A stretch of 64,000 nucleotides of DNA from CBFIDA01 sp965661085 (GCA_965661085.1 CBFIDA010000002.1:72437-136436); one strand, 5' to 3'. Positions 33,528-43,154 are shown, counted from the stretch's first letter. Translations and numbers: made by a program. The notes: generated from the letters alone by a model not told the origin.

Positions 33528-34230
33528 GCGTTCCAGCTTCCTTTTTGGATCATGCACACTATGCCTGATTTTTGCGTGGCCAGCAATGGCCCAATGCCCT
33601 AAAACTGAAAGTGCTTTGCTTGTGGTGGGTGACAGTTTGAGTGCTGCCCATGGCATTCAAACCGAAGCAGGATGGGTGGCGTTGATGCAGCAGCGTCTGC
33701 TTGCCATGCCACTGCCCATTACGGTACACAATGTGAGCATTTCAGGGCAAACGGCTCAGGAAGGTGCGACACGCTTGCCGGCGTGGTTGGTGCAGTATCG
33801 GCCTCAGTATGTCATTCTGGCTTTGGGTGCCAACGATGGTTTGCGTGGTGTGTCTGGCCCTGTGTTGGTGAAACGGTTGACCGCTATGGTGCACCAAGCA
33901 CATTTGGCACATGCCAAGGTGTTGCTGATGGGGGTGCGATTGCCACCCAATTATGGTCAAGCGTATTTGAAAGCTTTTCGCCAAGCCTATCAAACCGTGG
34001 CCAAGGCTGAGGGCATCGTCTACATTCCGAGGATGTTGTGGCAAGTCAGCGATGATGCGAAATGGATGCAAGCCGATCGTTTGCATCCAACTGCAGCAGC
34101 ACAACCGCGCATTTTAAATCACGTGTGGCCCACCATTTTATCATGGTTGGGCTGTCAAGGTGCTGTGAAAATGCCCCCCAGTCATGCGCCAATTGAGGAC
34201 AATGGATCCAAAGCAAAGGCCACCAAGTGA
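33526..34230 (+). CDS. tesA: Periplasmic GDSL esterase / acyl-CoA thioesterase I
   Basis: SGNH hydrolase with thioesterase, lysophospholipase and esterase activity in relatives. 234 residues. A signal peptide spans about 1-22 (LFGSCTLCLIFAWPAMA). The catalytic serine is S37 in VVGDSLSAAHG. GANDGLRG is block III, and DRLHPT holds the catalytic aspartate and histidine. The tail after DRLHPT is longer than in E. coli and its last 49 bases overlap the convergent IscU-like gene. GAGG precedes the ATG. Confidence 0.93.
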   Translation: MRSSFLFGSCTLCLIFAWPAMAQCPKTESALLVVGDSLSAAHGIQTEAGWVALMQQRLLAMPLPITVHNVSISGQTAQEGATRLPAWLVQYRPQYVILALGANDGLRGVSGPVLVKRLTAMVHQAHLAHAKVLLMGVRLPPNYGQAYLKAFRQAYQTVAKAEGIVYIPRMLWQVSDDAKWMQADRLHPTAAAQPRILNHVWPTILSWLGCQGAVKMPPSHAPIEDNGSKAKATK

Positions 34231-34529
34231 TGCTGTGTGTAGGGCAGTTTAAGCGCTTCGATGCATTGTGTTTGAAGCTTGGCGATGTCTAAGGGTATGC
34301 CATCCTCATTCAGTTGTGCAGCAAGCCAGGCACATGCAGCCAATAAAACGGGTGGGCCAGATACCAAATATTTGAAAACGGGCTTGGGAGCGCATTGAAC
34401 AGACCAAACAACGTGGTGACCTGTGGAGGGAGAGCGTGCTTCGAGCTGTTGCCATGACGCTGGATCATTGGGACGACCAGCATGTTTGCGACAGTGAAAA
34501 TAGGTTTTTAAAACATCGTGATGCGTCAT
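34182..34529 (-). CDS. IscU/NifU-N-like protein lacking the cluster cysteines
   Basis: 115 residues. The order of segments resembles the IscU scaffold: VLKTYFHCRKHAGR for the N-terminal helix, FKYLVSGPPVLLAACAWLA for the segment around the second ligand, and EALKLPYTQHHLVAFA for the segment around the third. The ligand cysteines expected in these places are replaced (LVSG for YGCG, HHLV for IHCS), and the first ligand loop (SPSTGHH) has none. It therefore probably does not hold a cluster as IscU does. It follows iscS with an ATGA overlap. The homology call rests on pattern and context only. Confidence 0.55.
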   Translation of the reverse strand: MTHHDVLKTYFHCRKHAGRPNDPASWQQLEARSPSTGHHVVWSVQCAPKPVFKYLVSGPPVLLAACAWLAAQLNEDGIPLDIAKLQTQCIEALKLPYTQHHLVAFALDPLSSIGA

Positions 34530-35731
34530 GGCTTGCCCTTATGATCCAGGGGTGAAAGGGCACGCAATTGTATGATAGCGTGATAAAAATCGGCACAGCA
34601 GCGCTCGATCATGGCATCGTTGCAATACCTGCCCAAGCTGATGCGTATGGCGTGTTGTGCATGCTGGCGTGTGTGGCCAAGTGCTTGAATGACGTGTGAG
34701 GGTTCAGGATTGGCATGATTGCATGCCGACCCTGTTGACAGTGCCAGATGGTCGAGAGAAAACAGCAACGATTCAGCATCGATGCCTGCAACATGGATGT
34801 TCAAATTATGGGGTACCCGGTGTGTCATACAGCCGTGTAGGGTTACGCCTCCCAACGCGGCAAACATATCGAGCCATTGTGTTTGCCATCTGTGCATGTT
34901 GGATTGTGTGACATCTTTCTCGTTCTTGATCAACTCGGCAGCCATGCCCATGCCGACAATCATGCCGGCTGGCAATGTACCCGAGCGCGCATGTTGTTGC
35001 TGACCACCATGCAACAAAGGCTTCAATTGTCGCATGGGCGATTGTTTGACAATCAGTGCACCGATCCCAGGGGGCGCATAGGCTTTGTGCCCAGACAAAG
35101 ACAGATAATCAATTCCCCAATTGAGACATTCTATGTTTGCTTTGCCAAGGGATTGCGCACCATCAACATGCAACAAACAGCCATGCTGTTGTGCAAGTTT
35201 GGCGATGTGTTCGATCGGTTGAATGACCCCAATTTCATTGTTGACATGACAGACTGAAATCAAGGTGGTGTCGGGTTGAATGGCTGCTTCTAGCATTTTC
35301 AGATCAATCAAGCCATCTGCTTGAACATCGAGCAATGTCACAGCCACGCCTTGTTTGGCCAGCGCGGCAAGGGTTTTGAGTGTGGCTTTGTGTTCGGTTT
35401 TAAAGCTGATGATGTGCTGATGGGTTTGAGGGTAAGCGGCGATGGCGCCTTGTAGGGCCAAGTTGATCGATTCGGTGGCGCCTGATGTCCAAATGATCGA
35501 TTCAGGCGTTGTTTGTATCAATGCTGCAAGTTGTTCACGTGCATGGTCAATCTGTGCTTTGGCACGATGCCCAAAAACATGATTGGAAGATGGGTTGCCA
35601 GGAAACTGTTGTTGATGTTTGGCAATGGCCCTTTGCACAGCTGGATCGACGGGCGTAGATGCCATGTAATCAAGGTAATGAACGTTGTTTTTTTGCCATG
35701 GTGGGGGTGTTTGCACGTGACGTGACCTCAT
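34526..35731 (-). CDS. iscS: Cysteine desulfurase
   Basis: PLP enzyme that removes sulfur from cysteine for Fe-S cluster and tRNA thiolation. 401 residues. HYLDYMASTPVDP starts the fold, SGATESINLALQG and HVDGAQSLGK bind PLP, and SLSGHKAYAPPGIG holds the Schiff-base lysine. LSTGSACNHANPEPSHV contains the catalytic cysteine loop. The start at 35731 overlaps the trmJ stop (ATGA). trmJ-iscS is the usual gammaproteobacterial order, but iscR, hscBA and fdx are missing. Confidence 0.94.
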   Translation of the reverse strand: MRSRHVQTPPPWQKNNVHYLDYMASTPVDPAVQRAIAKHQQQFPGNPSSNHVFGHRAKAQIDHAREQLAALIQTTPESIIWTSGATESINLALQGAIAAYPQTHQHIISFKTEHKATLKTLAALAKQGVAVTLLDVQADGLIDLKMLEAAIQPDTTLISVCHVNNEIGVIQPIEHIAKLAQQHGCLLHVDGAQSLGKANIECLNWGIDYLSLSGHKAYAPPGIGALIVKQSPMRQLKPLLHGGQQQHARSGTLPAGMIVGMGMAAELIKNEKDVTQSNMHRWQTQWLDMFAALGGVTLHGCMTHRVPHNLNIHVAGIDAESLLFSLDHLALSTGSACNHANPEPSHVIQALGHTRQHAQHAIRISLGRYCNDAMIERCCADFYHAIIQLRALSPLDHKGKP

Positions 35732-36453
35732 CGATGTTGGGACAGATGTTTCAAACATTGTGCAATGATGCCTCGCAACAATGCAATTTCGGAGCGTTTG
35801 GGTTGACTCCGATTCAACAGGCATTTGAGTTTGCCCATGATGTGAGCCACGTTGTGTGCTTGAAAAAAATTGATGGCATGCAGCAGTTGTTCAAGATGCG
35901 CATAACAATGCTGGCGTTCTTGGCTTGTGGCATTGGGTTCATCGGATTGGGTATGACCTTCGAGGTTGTCACATGATGCGGCGTATTCATAGGCAATGAT
36001 TTGAACGGCTGCTGCAAGATTGAGTGCACTGCATGCAGGATCTGTTGGAATGTGGATCAATGCATGACAGTGGCTCAATTGATGATTTTCAAGCCCCGTA
36101 CGCTCATTGCCAAACATACAGGCAACTTTTTGGCCAGACTGAATGGCTGCCAGGATCAAGGGCATGACCGTTTTGGGGGTATACACTGGCCAATTGAGTG
36201 TGCGTGATCGTGCAGTGGTGCCCAATACCAGCCCAACATCCTGAATGGCTGGCATGACGTCATCAAACACCTTGGCACATTCAAGCACATCCAGTGCATG
36301 CGTGGCACGGGCATTGGCGGCTTCATCTGGAAACTGTTTGGGTTGGACCAATGCCAATTGGTGCAATCCCATGGCTTTCATGGCGCGTGCTGCGGCCCCG
36401 ATGTTGCCAGGGTGTGAGGGTTGACATAGGATGATGGAAAAAGCGTCAGACAT
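35728..36453 (-). CDS. trmJ: tRNA (cytidine/uridine-2'-O-) methyltransferase TrmJ
   Basis: SPOUT methyltransferase for position 32 of tRNAs. 241 residues. HPGNIGAAARAMKAMGLHQL opens the Rossmann-like part. The trefoil knot comprises FGNERTGLENHQL and SALNLAAAVQIIAYE. A helical C-terminal extension follows. The stop overlaps the iscS start; purU ends four bases upstream. Confidence 0.94.
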   Translation of the reverse strand: MSDAFSIILCQPSHPGNIGAAARAMKAMGLHQLALVQPKQFPDEAANARATHALDVLECAKVFDDVMPAIQDVGLVLGTTARSRTLNWPVYTPKTVMPLILAAIQSGQKVACMFGNERTGLENHQLSHCHALIHIPTDPACSALNLAAAVQIIAYEYAASCDNLEGHTQSDEPNATSQERQHCYAHLEQLLHAINFFQAHNVAHIMGKLKCLLNRSQPKRSEIALLRGIIAQCLKHLSQHR

Positions 36454-36456
36454 AAC

Positions 36457-37308
36457 TCATCCAAATACGATGGTTTTTTTCTTGTACACAAGGACCTTGT
36501 GTGCAAGGTGCGCAGAGATGGCTTCGTTGAGCACACGTTTTTCAATGTCTTGTCCCATATGGACCAATGCAGCGGTATCATCTCGATGTGAGATGGCCTT
36601 GGTATCCTGGGCAATGATCGGCCCTTGATCCAAGTCGGCAGTGACGTAATGACTGGTGGCACCAATCATTTTGACACCACGCTCATGCGCTTGGTGATAG
36701 GGTTTGGCGCCGATGAAGGCAGGCAAAAAACTGTGATGAATGTTGATGATTTGGTGCGGATAAGCGGTGACAAATGCTGAGGAAAGAATCTGCATGTATC
36801 TGGCCAGCACAATGGTGTCGATGTTGTGTTGTGTAAGATGGGTGCGCATGACTTTTTCTTGTGCAGTTTTGTCGCCATTGAGGATGGGTACGTGAACAAA
36901 AGGGATGCCAAATTGTGCACAAATGGGCGCGCATGTTTCATGATTGCTCAAGACCACAGGAATCTGTACATGCCACTGTTGACTTTGATGACGGGCCAAC
37001 AAATCATACAGGCAGTGCGATTGTTTGGACACCAAAATGGCCATGCGGCGCTGTTGTTGCGTGTTGTGCCATGCACAGGTGATGTTCAGTGCGGTCGCAA
37101 TCGATGTAAATGCATCTTCTAAGTCGGTCAAACATAGGTCGCGTTCAGATTGCCAGACCAAACGCATGAAGAACAGTCCATCATCGGTATCGACATACTG
37201 TTCCAGATGAAGGATGTTGGCATCAAACGATAGAACAAATGCACACACACGTTGGACGATGCCTGGTTGATCGGGACAACTCATACATTGAACAATGGTG
37301 GTGGTCAT
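36457..37308 (-). CDS. purU: Formyltetrahydrofolate deformylase
   Basis: Hydrolyses 10-formyl-THF to formate and THF, balancing one-carbon pools. 283 residues: an N-terminal ACT domain (MSCPDQPGIVQRVCAFV), then a formyltransferase-like domain. The catalytic Asn-His-Asp set sits in INIHHSFLPAFIGAKPY and TSHYVTADLDQGPII. GAGG precedes the ATG. Its position before trmJ is not the E. coli one. Confidence 0.95.
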   Translation of the reverse strand: MTTTIVQCMSCPDQPGIVQRVCAFVLSFDANILHLEQYVDTDDGLFFMRLVWQSERDLCLTDLEDAFTSIATALNITCAWHNTQQQRRMAILVSKQSHCLYDLLARHQSQQWHVQIPVVLSNHETCAPICAQFGIPFVHVPILNGDKTAQEKVMRTHLTQHNIDTIVLARYMQILSSAFVTAYPHQIINIHHSFLPAFIGAKPYHQAHERGVKMIGATSHYVTADLDQGPIIAQDTKAISHRDDTAALVHMGQDIEKRVLNEAISAHLAHKVLVYKKKTIVFG

Positions 37309-37438
37309 GATTTGGCCTCAAAAAAATGACATCATACCATCAAATACCTCAATTGCATATGATGTATGATGCGTCACAGCAGGCGTGTCACCCATACAGT
37401 GCATGCACATTGGGGGCATCATCCCACCATACATGGCA

Positions 37439-38260
37439 TCAATCGGATGAGGACCGTTCGGTGCTGGTTGAATTGGCTTGTTCGAGCAGTGTCACCAGTT
37501 GATGCAACAACTTGGGCTCAGCGGCCAAAATGTTGCCATCATGCACATGATTGGCTTGACCTTGATGGTCTGTGACAAAACCACCAGCCTCCTTAACGAT
37601 GAGTTCAGCAGCTCTAAAATCCCATGGCTTTAGGTGGTTGCCCCAATAACCATCAACTCGACCCGCAGCCACATAGCACATGTCCAGGGATGCTGCTCCC
37701 AAGCGCCTGAAGCCAGAGATGCGCTGCAACAACGCATGCATGGCATCGACTTGTTTGAACCAAGTGTCTCGATGATTGGGCGATGGACCTCCAAGTGCCA
37801 TGTATGCACCTTTGACCGTACGCTGCTTACGCTGGACGCGCAGACGTGTGCTGTTGCAAAAAGCGCCCATGCCCTTGCTGGCCGTAAACAATTCATCACG
37901 CACGGGGTCATACACCACGCCATGCAAAGGTTGATCATTTTTGAGCAGCGCGATCGATACAGCAAAATGAGGAATCGATTTCAGGAAGTTGGTGGTGCCA
38001 TCCAATGGGTCCACAACCCAGCAATAATTTGGCGCATCCCCTTCGATCAAACCAGATTCTTCGGCCAAAATACTGTAATCTGGATAAAACTTTTGAAGCG
38101 TTTCAATGATGGCGGCTTCGGCTTGATGGTCTGCCGAGGACACATAGTCCAGAGGGGATTTTTCTTTGATGTCCAAACGATCGATGCGATCCATGGATTG
38201 TAATAGAACTTTTGCACCAGCCCGTGCAGCATCAACAGCCACTTTGAGAAGAGGGTTCAT
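37439..38260 (-). CDS. suhB: Inositol-1-monophosphatase family protein
   Basis: Mg-dependent phosphatase; in E. coli SuhB also joins rRNA antitermination complexes. 273 residues. Metal ligands are in LAEESG (about residue 65) and WVVDPLDGTTNF (81-92), and the C-terminal motif is WDFRAAELIVKEAGG. Located on the same strand just upstream of purU-trmJ. Confidence 0.94.
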   Translation of the reverse strand: MNPLLKVAVDAARAGAKVLLQSMDRIDRLDIKEKSPLDYVSSADHQAEAAIIETLQKFYPDYSILAEESGLIEGDAPNYCWVVDPLDGTTNFLKSIPHFAVSIALLKNDQPLHGVVYDPVRDELFTASKGMGAFCNSTRLRVQRKQRTVKGAYMALGGPSPNHRDTWFKQVDAMHALLQRISGFRRLGAASLDMCYVAAGRVDGYWGNHLKPWDFRAAELIVKEAGGFVTDHQGQANHVHDGNILAAEPKLLHQLVTLLEQANSTSTERSSSD

Positions 38261-38570
38261 GTCGTTTCCAAAAAATTAAATATTATCAAAAAAGTTAGAA
38301 AAAGTCTTGGTTTATTTGATGGGTTTTGAGCCATGGCCAAAATGGTCATCTCTACAATGTATCTTAGGCACGCTGTGCTGGGCATGACCTCATGATGCGC
38401 AGATGAACATCACATAACGGATCAATGCATTGAGCCGATGGCCCTTGGCTTTTAACGATTGCGTCACTGCAAACCAATGTGTCGGTGCATGGTTGGCAAC
38501 GTTGAGAGAAGAAAAAACCGATCTGAGTGGTCTAAGATGTGTTGTTGTGGCGGACACACACGCCGTTTTG
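38261..38570. other. Gap between two minus-strand genes
   Basis: No gene supported. An AT-rich stretch just upstream of suhB (38261-38320) probably carries its promoter, with a TAATAT-like -10 near 38280. I see nothing else. Confidence 0.4.
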
Positions 38571-39020
38571 TCAATGTTTGGGTGTGTTTTGACGAATGTT
38601 CGCAGCATAAGCACAGAGTTGTTCGACATTGACAGCAAACAAACGTCGCATTTTGCCACAGTTGATGTTGCGTTCTTTTTCGTAAGTGGGTGTATCAATG
38701 ATGTCCATGGCAAGGCACATCTGTAACATATGGCATTTCAGGACATGATTGTGTTGATGTTCTGCAGCATGACCAGCATATGCCCCAAGATACAGCTGAG
38801 GTTCGTTTGCCATGCTGAGCACCACAATATGTAGGGGTTCATGATCCAGCAAATGCTCAATGATGGGCTGTGCCCTCAAGTTTTGGTATAAATGTGCTTC
38901 CAGGTATTGCCAATCAATGGCGTTGAGCTGGCTTGTTGCTTCGGAGACCGGATGTTTTGGGATGAGCGGTAACAAAGGTTGTAGGCATTTTGATGCTCTT
39001 TTTTTGTGTTTGCGTGCCAT
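38571..39020 (-). CDS. Protein of unknown function
   Basis: 149 residues from MARKHKKRASKC at 39020. A basic start is followed by a soluble mixed alpha/beta-looking region (DWQYLEAHLYQNLRAQPIIEHLL; LHIVVLSMANEPQLYLGAYAG) with several histidines and cysteines. No signal peptide, no membrane helix, no recognised family. It lies downstream of secF but beyond a terminator, so it probably has its own promoter. Confidence 0.6.
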   Translation of the reverse strand: MARKHKKRASKCLQPLLPLIPKHPVSEATSQLNAIDWQYLEAHLYQNLRAQPIIEHLLDHEPLHIVVLSMANEPQLYLGAYAGHAAEHQHNHVLKCHMLQMCLAMDIIDTPTYEKERNINCGKMRRLFAVNVEQLCAYAANIRQNTPKH

Positions 39021-39076
39021 GATGAACTCTTTATTTTGAGTGTAATGCATCTGCTGGTGAAATGTTGCCTTAATTT

Positions 39077-39110
39077 AAAAAAGACCCATGCACACACAAG
39101 CATCACGGGT
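39077..39110 (-). terminator. Rho-independent terminator after secF
   Basis: Minus strand: ACCC-GTG-ATGC pairs with GCATGGGT (three-base bulge), followed by CTTTTTT. About 26 bases past the secF stop. Confidence 0.6.
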
Positions 39111-39135
39111 GAAAAATTGGCACGTATGCGTGCTG

Positions 39136-40050
39136 TCACACCGTGCCTTCTAAGGCGCGTCGGGGTCGTGTCAGCAGTGCGGCACGTGTGAGACCAAACT
39201 GCACGGCAAGACTGCCTGCCACATAGATGGACGAGTAAGTTCCAATGACAATGCCAACAATCAATGCAATAGAGAAGCCACGAAGGGTTTCGCCACCCAG
39301 TAAGCACAGGGCCAACACCACGAGTAAGGTCAACCCAGAGGTCATGATGGTGCGTGACAAGGTTTGATTGATGGCCATGTTGACCACCTGCTCAACGGTA
39401 CTTTTGTCATCATGGCGAAAGTTCTCACGCACACGATCATAAACCACAATGGTGTCGTTGAGAGAGTAACCCAAAATGGTCAGCAATGCTGCCAATGAGA
39501 TCAAATTGAATTCAAGCTGAAAGTATGCAAAAACACCCATGATTAGAATGGGATCATGAATCAATGAAATGGCGGCACTGATTGCAAAACGATATTCGAA
39601 TCGCAATGCAATGTAGGCCATGGTGGCCAACATTGAGATGAAAATGGCGAGCATGCCATTGTTGAGGAGGGCATGTCCCACTTGTGGGCCTATGAATGCC
39701 ATGCGCGAAATGGTGGCTTTAGGAAAAAGGCCCTGAAAAGTCGTTTTCAGCGCATCTTGTGTCATGGTTTGCGGAGGCATTTTGACCATGACATCAGTGG
39801 ATGAGCCATAAGATTGGACCAATGTTTCATTGAAACCATGTTTTTGTAATGTTGATCGGATCTCAGCAATCGGGGCAACCTGGTTGAAATGCATCTCAAT
39901 TTGAGTCCCGCCTGTGAAATCCAGCCCAAGGTTCAAACCATTGCTCCAAAGCGCAAGCATGGAAAACACAAACAAGGCCATTGAAAAAAACATGGCCTGT
40001 TTGCGTCGAGCCATAAAATCGATGTGTGTGGTTTTTTTGAAAAATTCCAT
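39136..40050 (-). CDS. secF: Protein translocase subunit SecF
   Basis: Partner of SecD in proton-motive-force-driven late translocation. 304 residues with six membrane helices. The first is followed by GLNLGLDFTGGTQIE, and ILGYSLNDTIVVYDRVREN is the conserved helix-loop near the C terminus. The ATG at 40050 (MEFFKKTTHIDF) lies four bases after the secD stop; the open frame to 40107 overlaps secD and is rejected. Confidence 0.95.
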   Translation of the reverse strand: MEFFKKTTHIDFMARRKQAMFFSMALFVFSMLALWSNGLNLGLDFTGGTQIEMHFNQVAPIAEIRSTLQKHGFNETLVQSYGSSTDVMVKMPPQTMTQDALKTTFQGLFPKATISRMAFIGPQVGHALLNNGMLAIFISMLATMAYIALRFEYRFAISAAISLIHDPILIMGVFAYFQLEFNLISLAALLTILGYSLNDTIVVYDRVRENFRHDDKSTVEQVVNMAINQTLSRTIMTSGLTLLVVLALCLLGGETLRGFSIALIVGIVIGTYSSIYVAGSLAVQFGLTRAALLTRPRRALEGTV

Positions 40051-40054
40051 GATG

Positions 40055-41926
40055 TCATACCCCAATTGAGAGTTTGGTGAGCTTGCGTTCTGGTGTGTAT
40101 ATGGCATCCACCAAAACGCGTGTGAAGGTGATGGCGGTCAACATTGAGCAAAGTAAGCCAATCGATAGGGTCACCGCAAAACCTTTGACTGAGCCGGAGC
40201 CTAGGCCAAACAAAATCAGTGCCACAATCAAGGTTGTGATGTTTGCATCGACAATGGTTGAAAAGGCCCGTTCATACCCCGCTTTGATGCTGGCAAGAGG
40301 GCTCATGCCCAGTCGCAGCTCCTCACGAATGCGCTCATTGATGAGCACATTGGCATCAACCGCCATGCCCACAGTCAGGACGATGCCTGCGATACCTGGG
40401 AGCGTCAGCGTCATGCCCACCAAAGAAAGTAAGGCCAATATCATGAACACATTCAGGATGAGGGCCAGGTTGGCCACCAGACCAAACAAGCGATAATATG
40501 CCAACATGAAGACAATCACAAGCAAGGCGCCCACTTCCAACGACTGCACACCTTTAACGATGTTGGCTTTCCCAAGACTTGGGCCAATGGTGGTTTCTTG
40601 AATGATCGTCACGGGGGCAGCCAAAGACCCAGAGCGCAACAAAAGCGACAGATCCTCTGCTTCTTTTCGGCTGCCAATCCCTGTGATCTCAAATTGGGTG
40701 CCCAAAGCAGATTGTATTGTGGCAATGTTGATGACCTTTTCATGTTGATAACGTCTCAAGACTGCCTTACCCTGGACCATGTCTGTCCGTTGTTTGGATT
40801 CGACATACACCACAGCGAGTGGCCGACCAATGTTGGCGCCTGTGATTTGATTGAAGCGATTTTCGCCACCCCCCCCAAGGCGTATCGTAACTGCTGGCCT
40901 GCCATCACGCATGGTGGCTGAGGCGTAGGTGATGCTGTCACCTTTGAGGACTGCAAAGTTTTCAAGCAAGACCGGTCGGCCATGATGTAAGAACAAACGA
41001 CTGCCCATGGGAGCACCTTGGGTTTGTGCCACAAAAGGATCATGGGTCATGTCTTGAAGATGAAAACGCAATGTCGCTGTTTTACCCAATATGGCTTTGG
41101 CCCTCGCTGCATCTTGGATGCCTGGTAAATCAACGCTGATGTAATTTTGCCCCTGTCTTTGCACAACAGCTTCAGAGACGCCGAGCTCATTGACACGTTT
41201 GTTGATGGTGATGATGGTTTTGTCGATCAAATAGGACCGAATGTTTTGCCGTTGTGCTGGTGTGATGCGCAGGACAACATGATGGGCAGAACCTTTTTCA
41301 ATGATTTTGAGTTCATGATCTGGCCATTTGGAGCCAAGTGTTTTGGCAGCAGTGTCTGCCTGGGCTGATGATGCAAACGCCATGTCCATGGTGTAGGCAT
41401 CGGGTTTGGTGATGCTGATCGTGTGCAGGTTGGCGTCACGCAACATGGTCTTGAGCTGATGCAGATCGCCTTTTTGTCGGGTTTGCATCACCGATGCCAC
41501 ATCCACATCCAAAAGCAAGTGTACGCCACCACGCAAGTCAAGGCCAAGCTTCATGGGCGTCGCACCGATGGATTGAAGCCATGCGGGGGTCATGGGAGCC
41601 AGATTCAAACCCAGCTGATACTTGTTGCCGAAGTGGTTGGCCAAAAGATCGCGCGCTTGGAGTTGTGCATCGGTATTGCGAAACAGCCATGTGGTCAAAT
41701 GTGCATGATGCTGTAAACCCAAGGGTTGCATGTTGCCTTGCTGCAAAACATTGTGCAGTTCAGTTTGTTCCTGGGGCGTCAATGCGATGCCTGAAGACTT
41801 TGACACTTGCAGTGCAGGTTGTTCACCATAAAAATTGGGCAGACTGTACAGCACGCTGAGCAGTGTGATCATCAAAATGAGACAGCGTTTTGGCGTGAGT
41901 GATTTGAAAAATGACAATGGATTCAT
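40055..41926 (-). CDS. secD: Protein translocase subunit SecD
   Basis: 623 residues, similar to E. coli SecD (615). N-terminal helix, then a large periplasmic domain with LGLDLRGGVHLLLDVD and VDLPGIQDAARAKAILG. The C-terminal RND-like bundle includes LTLPGIAGIVLTVGMAVDAN. yajC, which normally lies between tgt and secD, is missing. GAGG stands before the start at 41926. Confidence 0.96.
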   Translation of the reverse strand: MNPLSFFKSLTPKRCLILMITLLSVLYSLPNFYGEQPALQVSKSSGIALTPQEQTELHNVLQQGNMQPLGLQHHAHLTTWLFRNTDAQLQARDLLANHFGNKYQLGLNLAPMTPAWLQSIGATPMKLGLDLRGGVHLLLDVDVASVMQTRQKGDLHQLKTMLRDANLHTISITKPDAYTMDMAFASSAQADTAAKTLGSKWPDHELKIIEKGSAHHVVLRITPAQRQNIRSYLIDKTIITINKRVNELGVSEAVVQRQGQNYISVDLPGIQDAARAKAILGKTATLRFHLQDMTHDPFVAQTQGAPMGSRLFLHHGRPVLLENFAVLKGDSITYASATMRDGRPAVTIRLGGGGENRFNQITGANIGRPLAVVYVESKQRTDMVQGKAVLRRYQHEKVINIATIQSALGTQFEITGIGSRKEAEDLSLLLRSGSLAAPVTIIQETTIGPSLGKANIVKGVQSLEVGALLVIVFMLAYYRLFGLVANLALILNVFMILALLSLVGMTLTLPGIAGIVLTVGMAVDANVLINERIREELRLGMSPLASIKAGYERAFSTIVDANITTLIVALILFGLGSGSVKGFAVTLSIGLLCSMLTAITFTRVLVDAIYTPERKLTKLSIGV

Positions 41927-42005
41927 GGTGGGTCCTCAATGACAATGGTACAACGTTCAAACGCAGCTGGGTGTGCAGATGCCTTGATGGCGTGGACAAG
42001 CTTGG

Positions 42006-43154
42006 TCAATCGACCGCATTTTGCCAACACGATTCGGTGCCAGTGTAGGCAGAACCATGGCGTGCCATCAAAGTTTCTACGGCAGCCATGATGTTACCGT
42101 TTTCGATGGCATTGCGCAACATACGCATGACGGATTGGTAGTAATGTAAATTGTGGATGGTGTTCAAGCGCGCCCCCAAAAGTTCTTTGGTGCGGTCCAA
42201 ATGATGCAAATATGCTTTTGAGTAGTTTTGGCAGGTGTAGCAATCACAGTTTGGATCAAGAGGTGTGGTGTCGTGTCGATATTTGGCATTGCGAATTTTG
42301 ATGGTGCCTTCTGATGTGAATAAATGGCCATTTCGGGCATTGCGTGTGGGCATGACACAATCAAACATGTCGATTCCCTGCAAAACACCAAACGCCAAAT
42401 CAGCAGGCGTGCCAACCCCCATCAAGTATCTTGGTTTGTTTGTGGGCATTTGGTGCACAGTGTGTTGCAGCACACGCATCATGTCGGCTTTGGGCTCTCC
42501 CACGGACAGGCCGCCAACCGCATAGCCCGGGAAGTTCATGTCACACAGGGTTTGCAGCGATTGATCACGCAGATCAAGATGCATGCCACCTTGGATGATC
42601 CCAAACAATGCGCCTTTGGAGCCAGCATGCCTGGCTTGACAGCGTTTTGCCCATCGCATTGATCTTGCCATCGAGGCTTTGGCGATGCTGTGGTCTGCAG
42701 GATAGGGGGTGCATTCATCAAAACACATGATGATGTCTGACCCCAACGTGGTCTGGATGTCGATGGCAATTTCTGGGCTCAATACGATCTTGTCGCCATT
42801 GAAGGGCGAACGGAACGTCACACCTTGTTCGTTGAGTTTGGCAATTTTCCCCAAGCTGAAAACCTGAAAGCCACCCGAGTCGGTCAAAATGGGGCCAGGC
42901 CATTGCATGAAGGCATGCAAGCCTTTGTGTGCGCGGATGACCTCCAGACCAGGTCGGCAGTACAAATGAAAGGTGTTGCCAAGCAGAATTTCTGCGCCCG
43001 TTGCGCGCACTTCTTCTGGTGTTAAGCCCTTTACCGTACCACAGGTGCCAACAGGCATGAAAGCGGGTGTTTCAATGGTGGGGCCGCGGTCAAAAGTGAT
43101 GCGTCCTCTGCGTGCACGCTGATCGGTTTTCAGGCAAGTGTATTGAAAAGTCAT
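42006..43154 (-). CDS. tgt: Queuine tRNA-guanine transglycosylase
   Basis: Exchanges G34 for preQ1 in tRNAs with GUN anticodons. 382 residues. TPAFMPVGTCGTVKGLTP at the N terminus. The nucleophile aspartate is in LTDSGGFQVFSL or the later MFDCVMPTRNARNG, depending on numbering. The zinc site is CDCYTCQNYSKAYLHHL. AGGA before the ATG; queA is 18 bases upstream. Confidence 0.97.
   Translation of the reverse strand: MTFQYTCLKTDQRARRGRITFDRGPTIETPAFMPVGTCGTVKGLTPEEVRATGAEILLGNTFHLYCRPGLEVIRAHKGLHAFMQWPGPILTDSGGFQVFSLGKIAKLNEQGVTFRSPFNGDKIVLSPEIAIDIQTTLGSDIIMCFDECTPYPADHSIAKASMARSMRWAKRCQARHAGSKGALFGIIQGGMHLDLRDQSLQTLCDMNFPGYAVGGLSVGEPKADMMRVLQHTVHQMPTNKPRYLMGVGTPADLAFGVLQGIDMFDCVMPTRNARNGHLFTSEGTIKIRNAKYRHDTTPLDPNCDCYTCQNYSKAYLHHLDRTKELLGARLNTIHNLHYYQSVMRMLRNAIENGNIMAAVETLMARHGSAYTGTESCWQNAVD

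Noticed and set aside
38430..38726. 98-codon plus-strand frame
   Set aside because: It overlaps the better-supported minus-strand gene at 38571-39020 and has no ribosome site.
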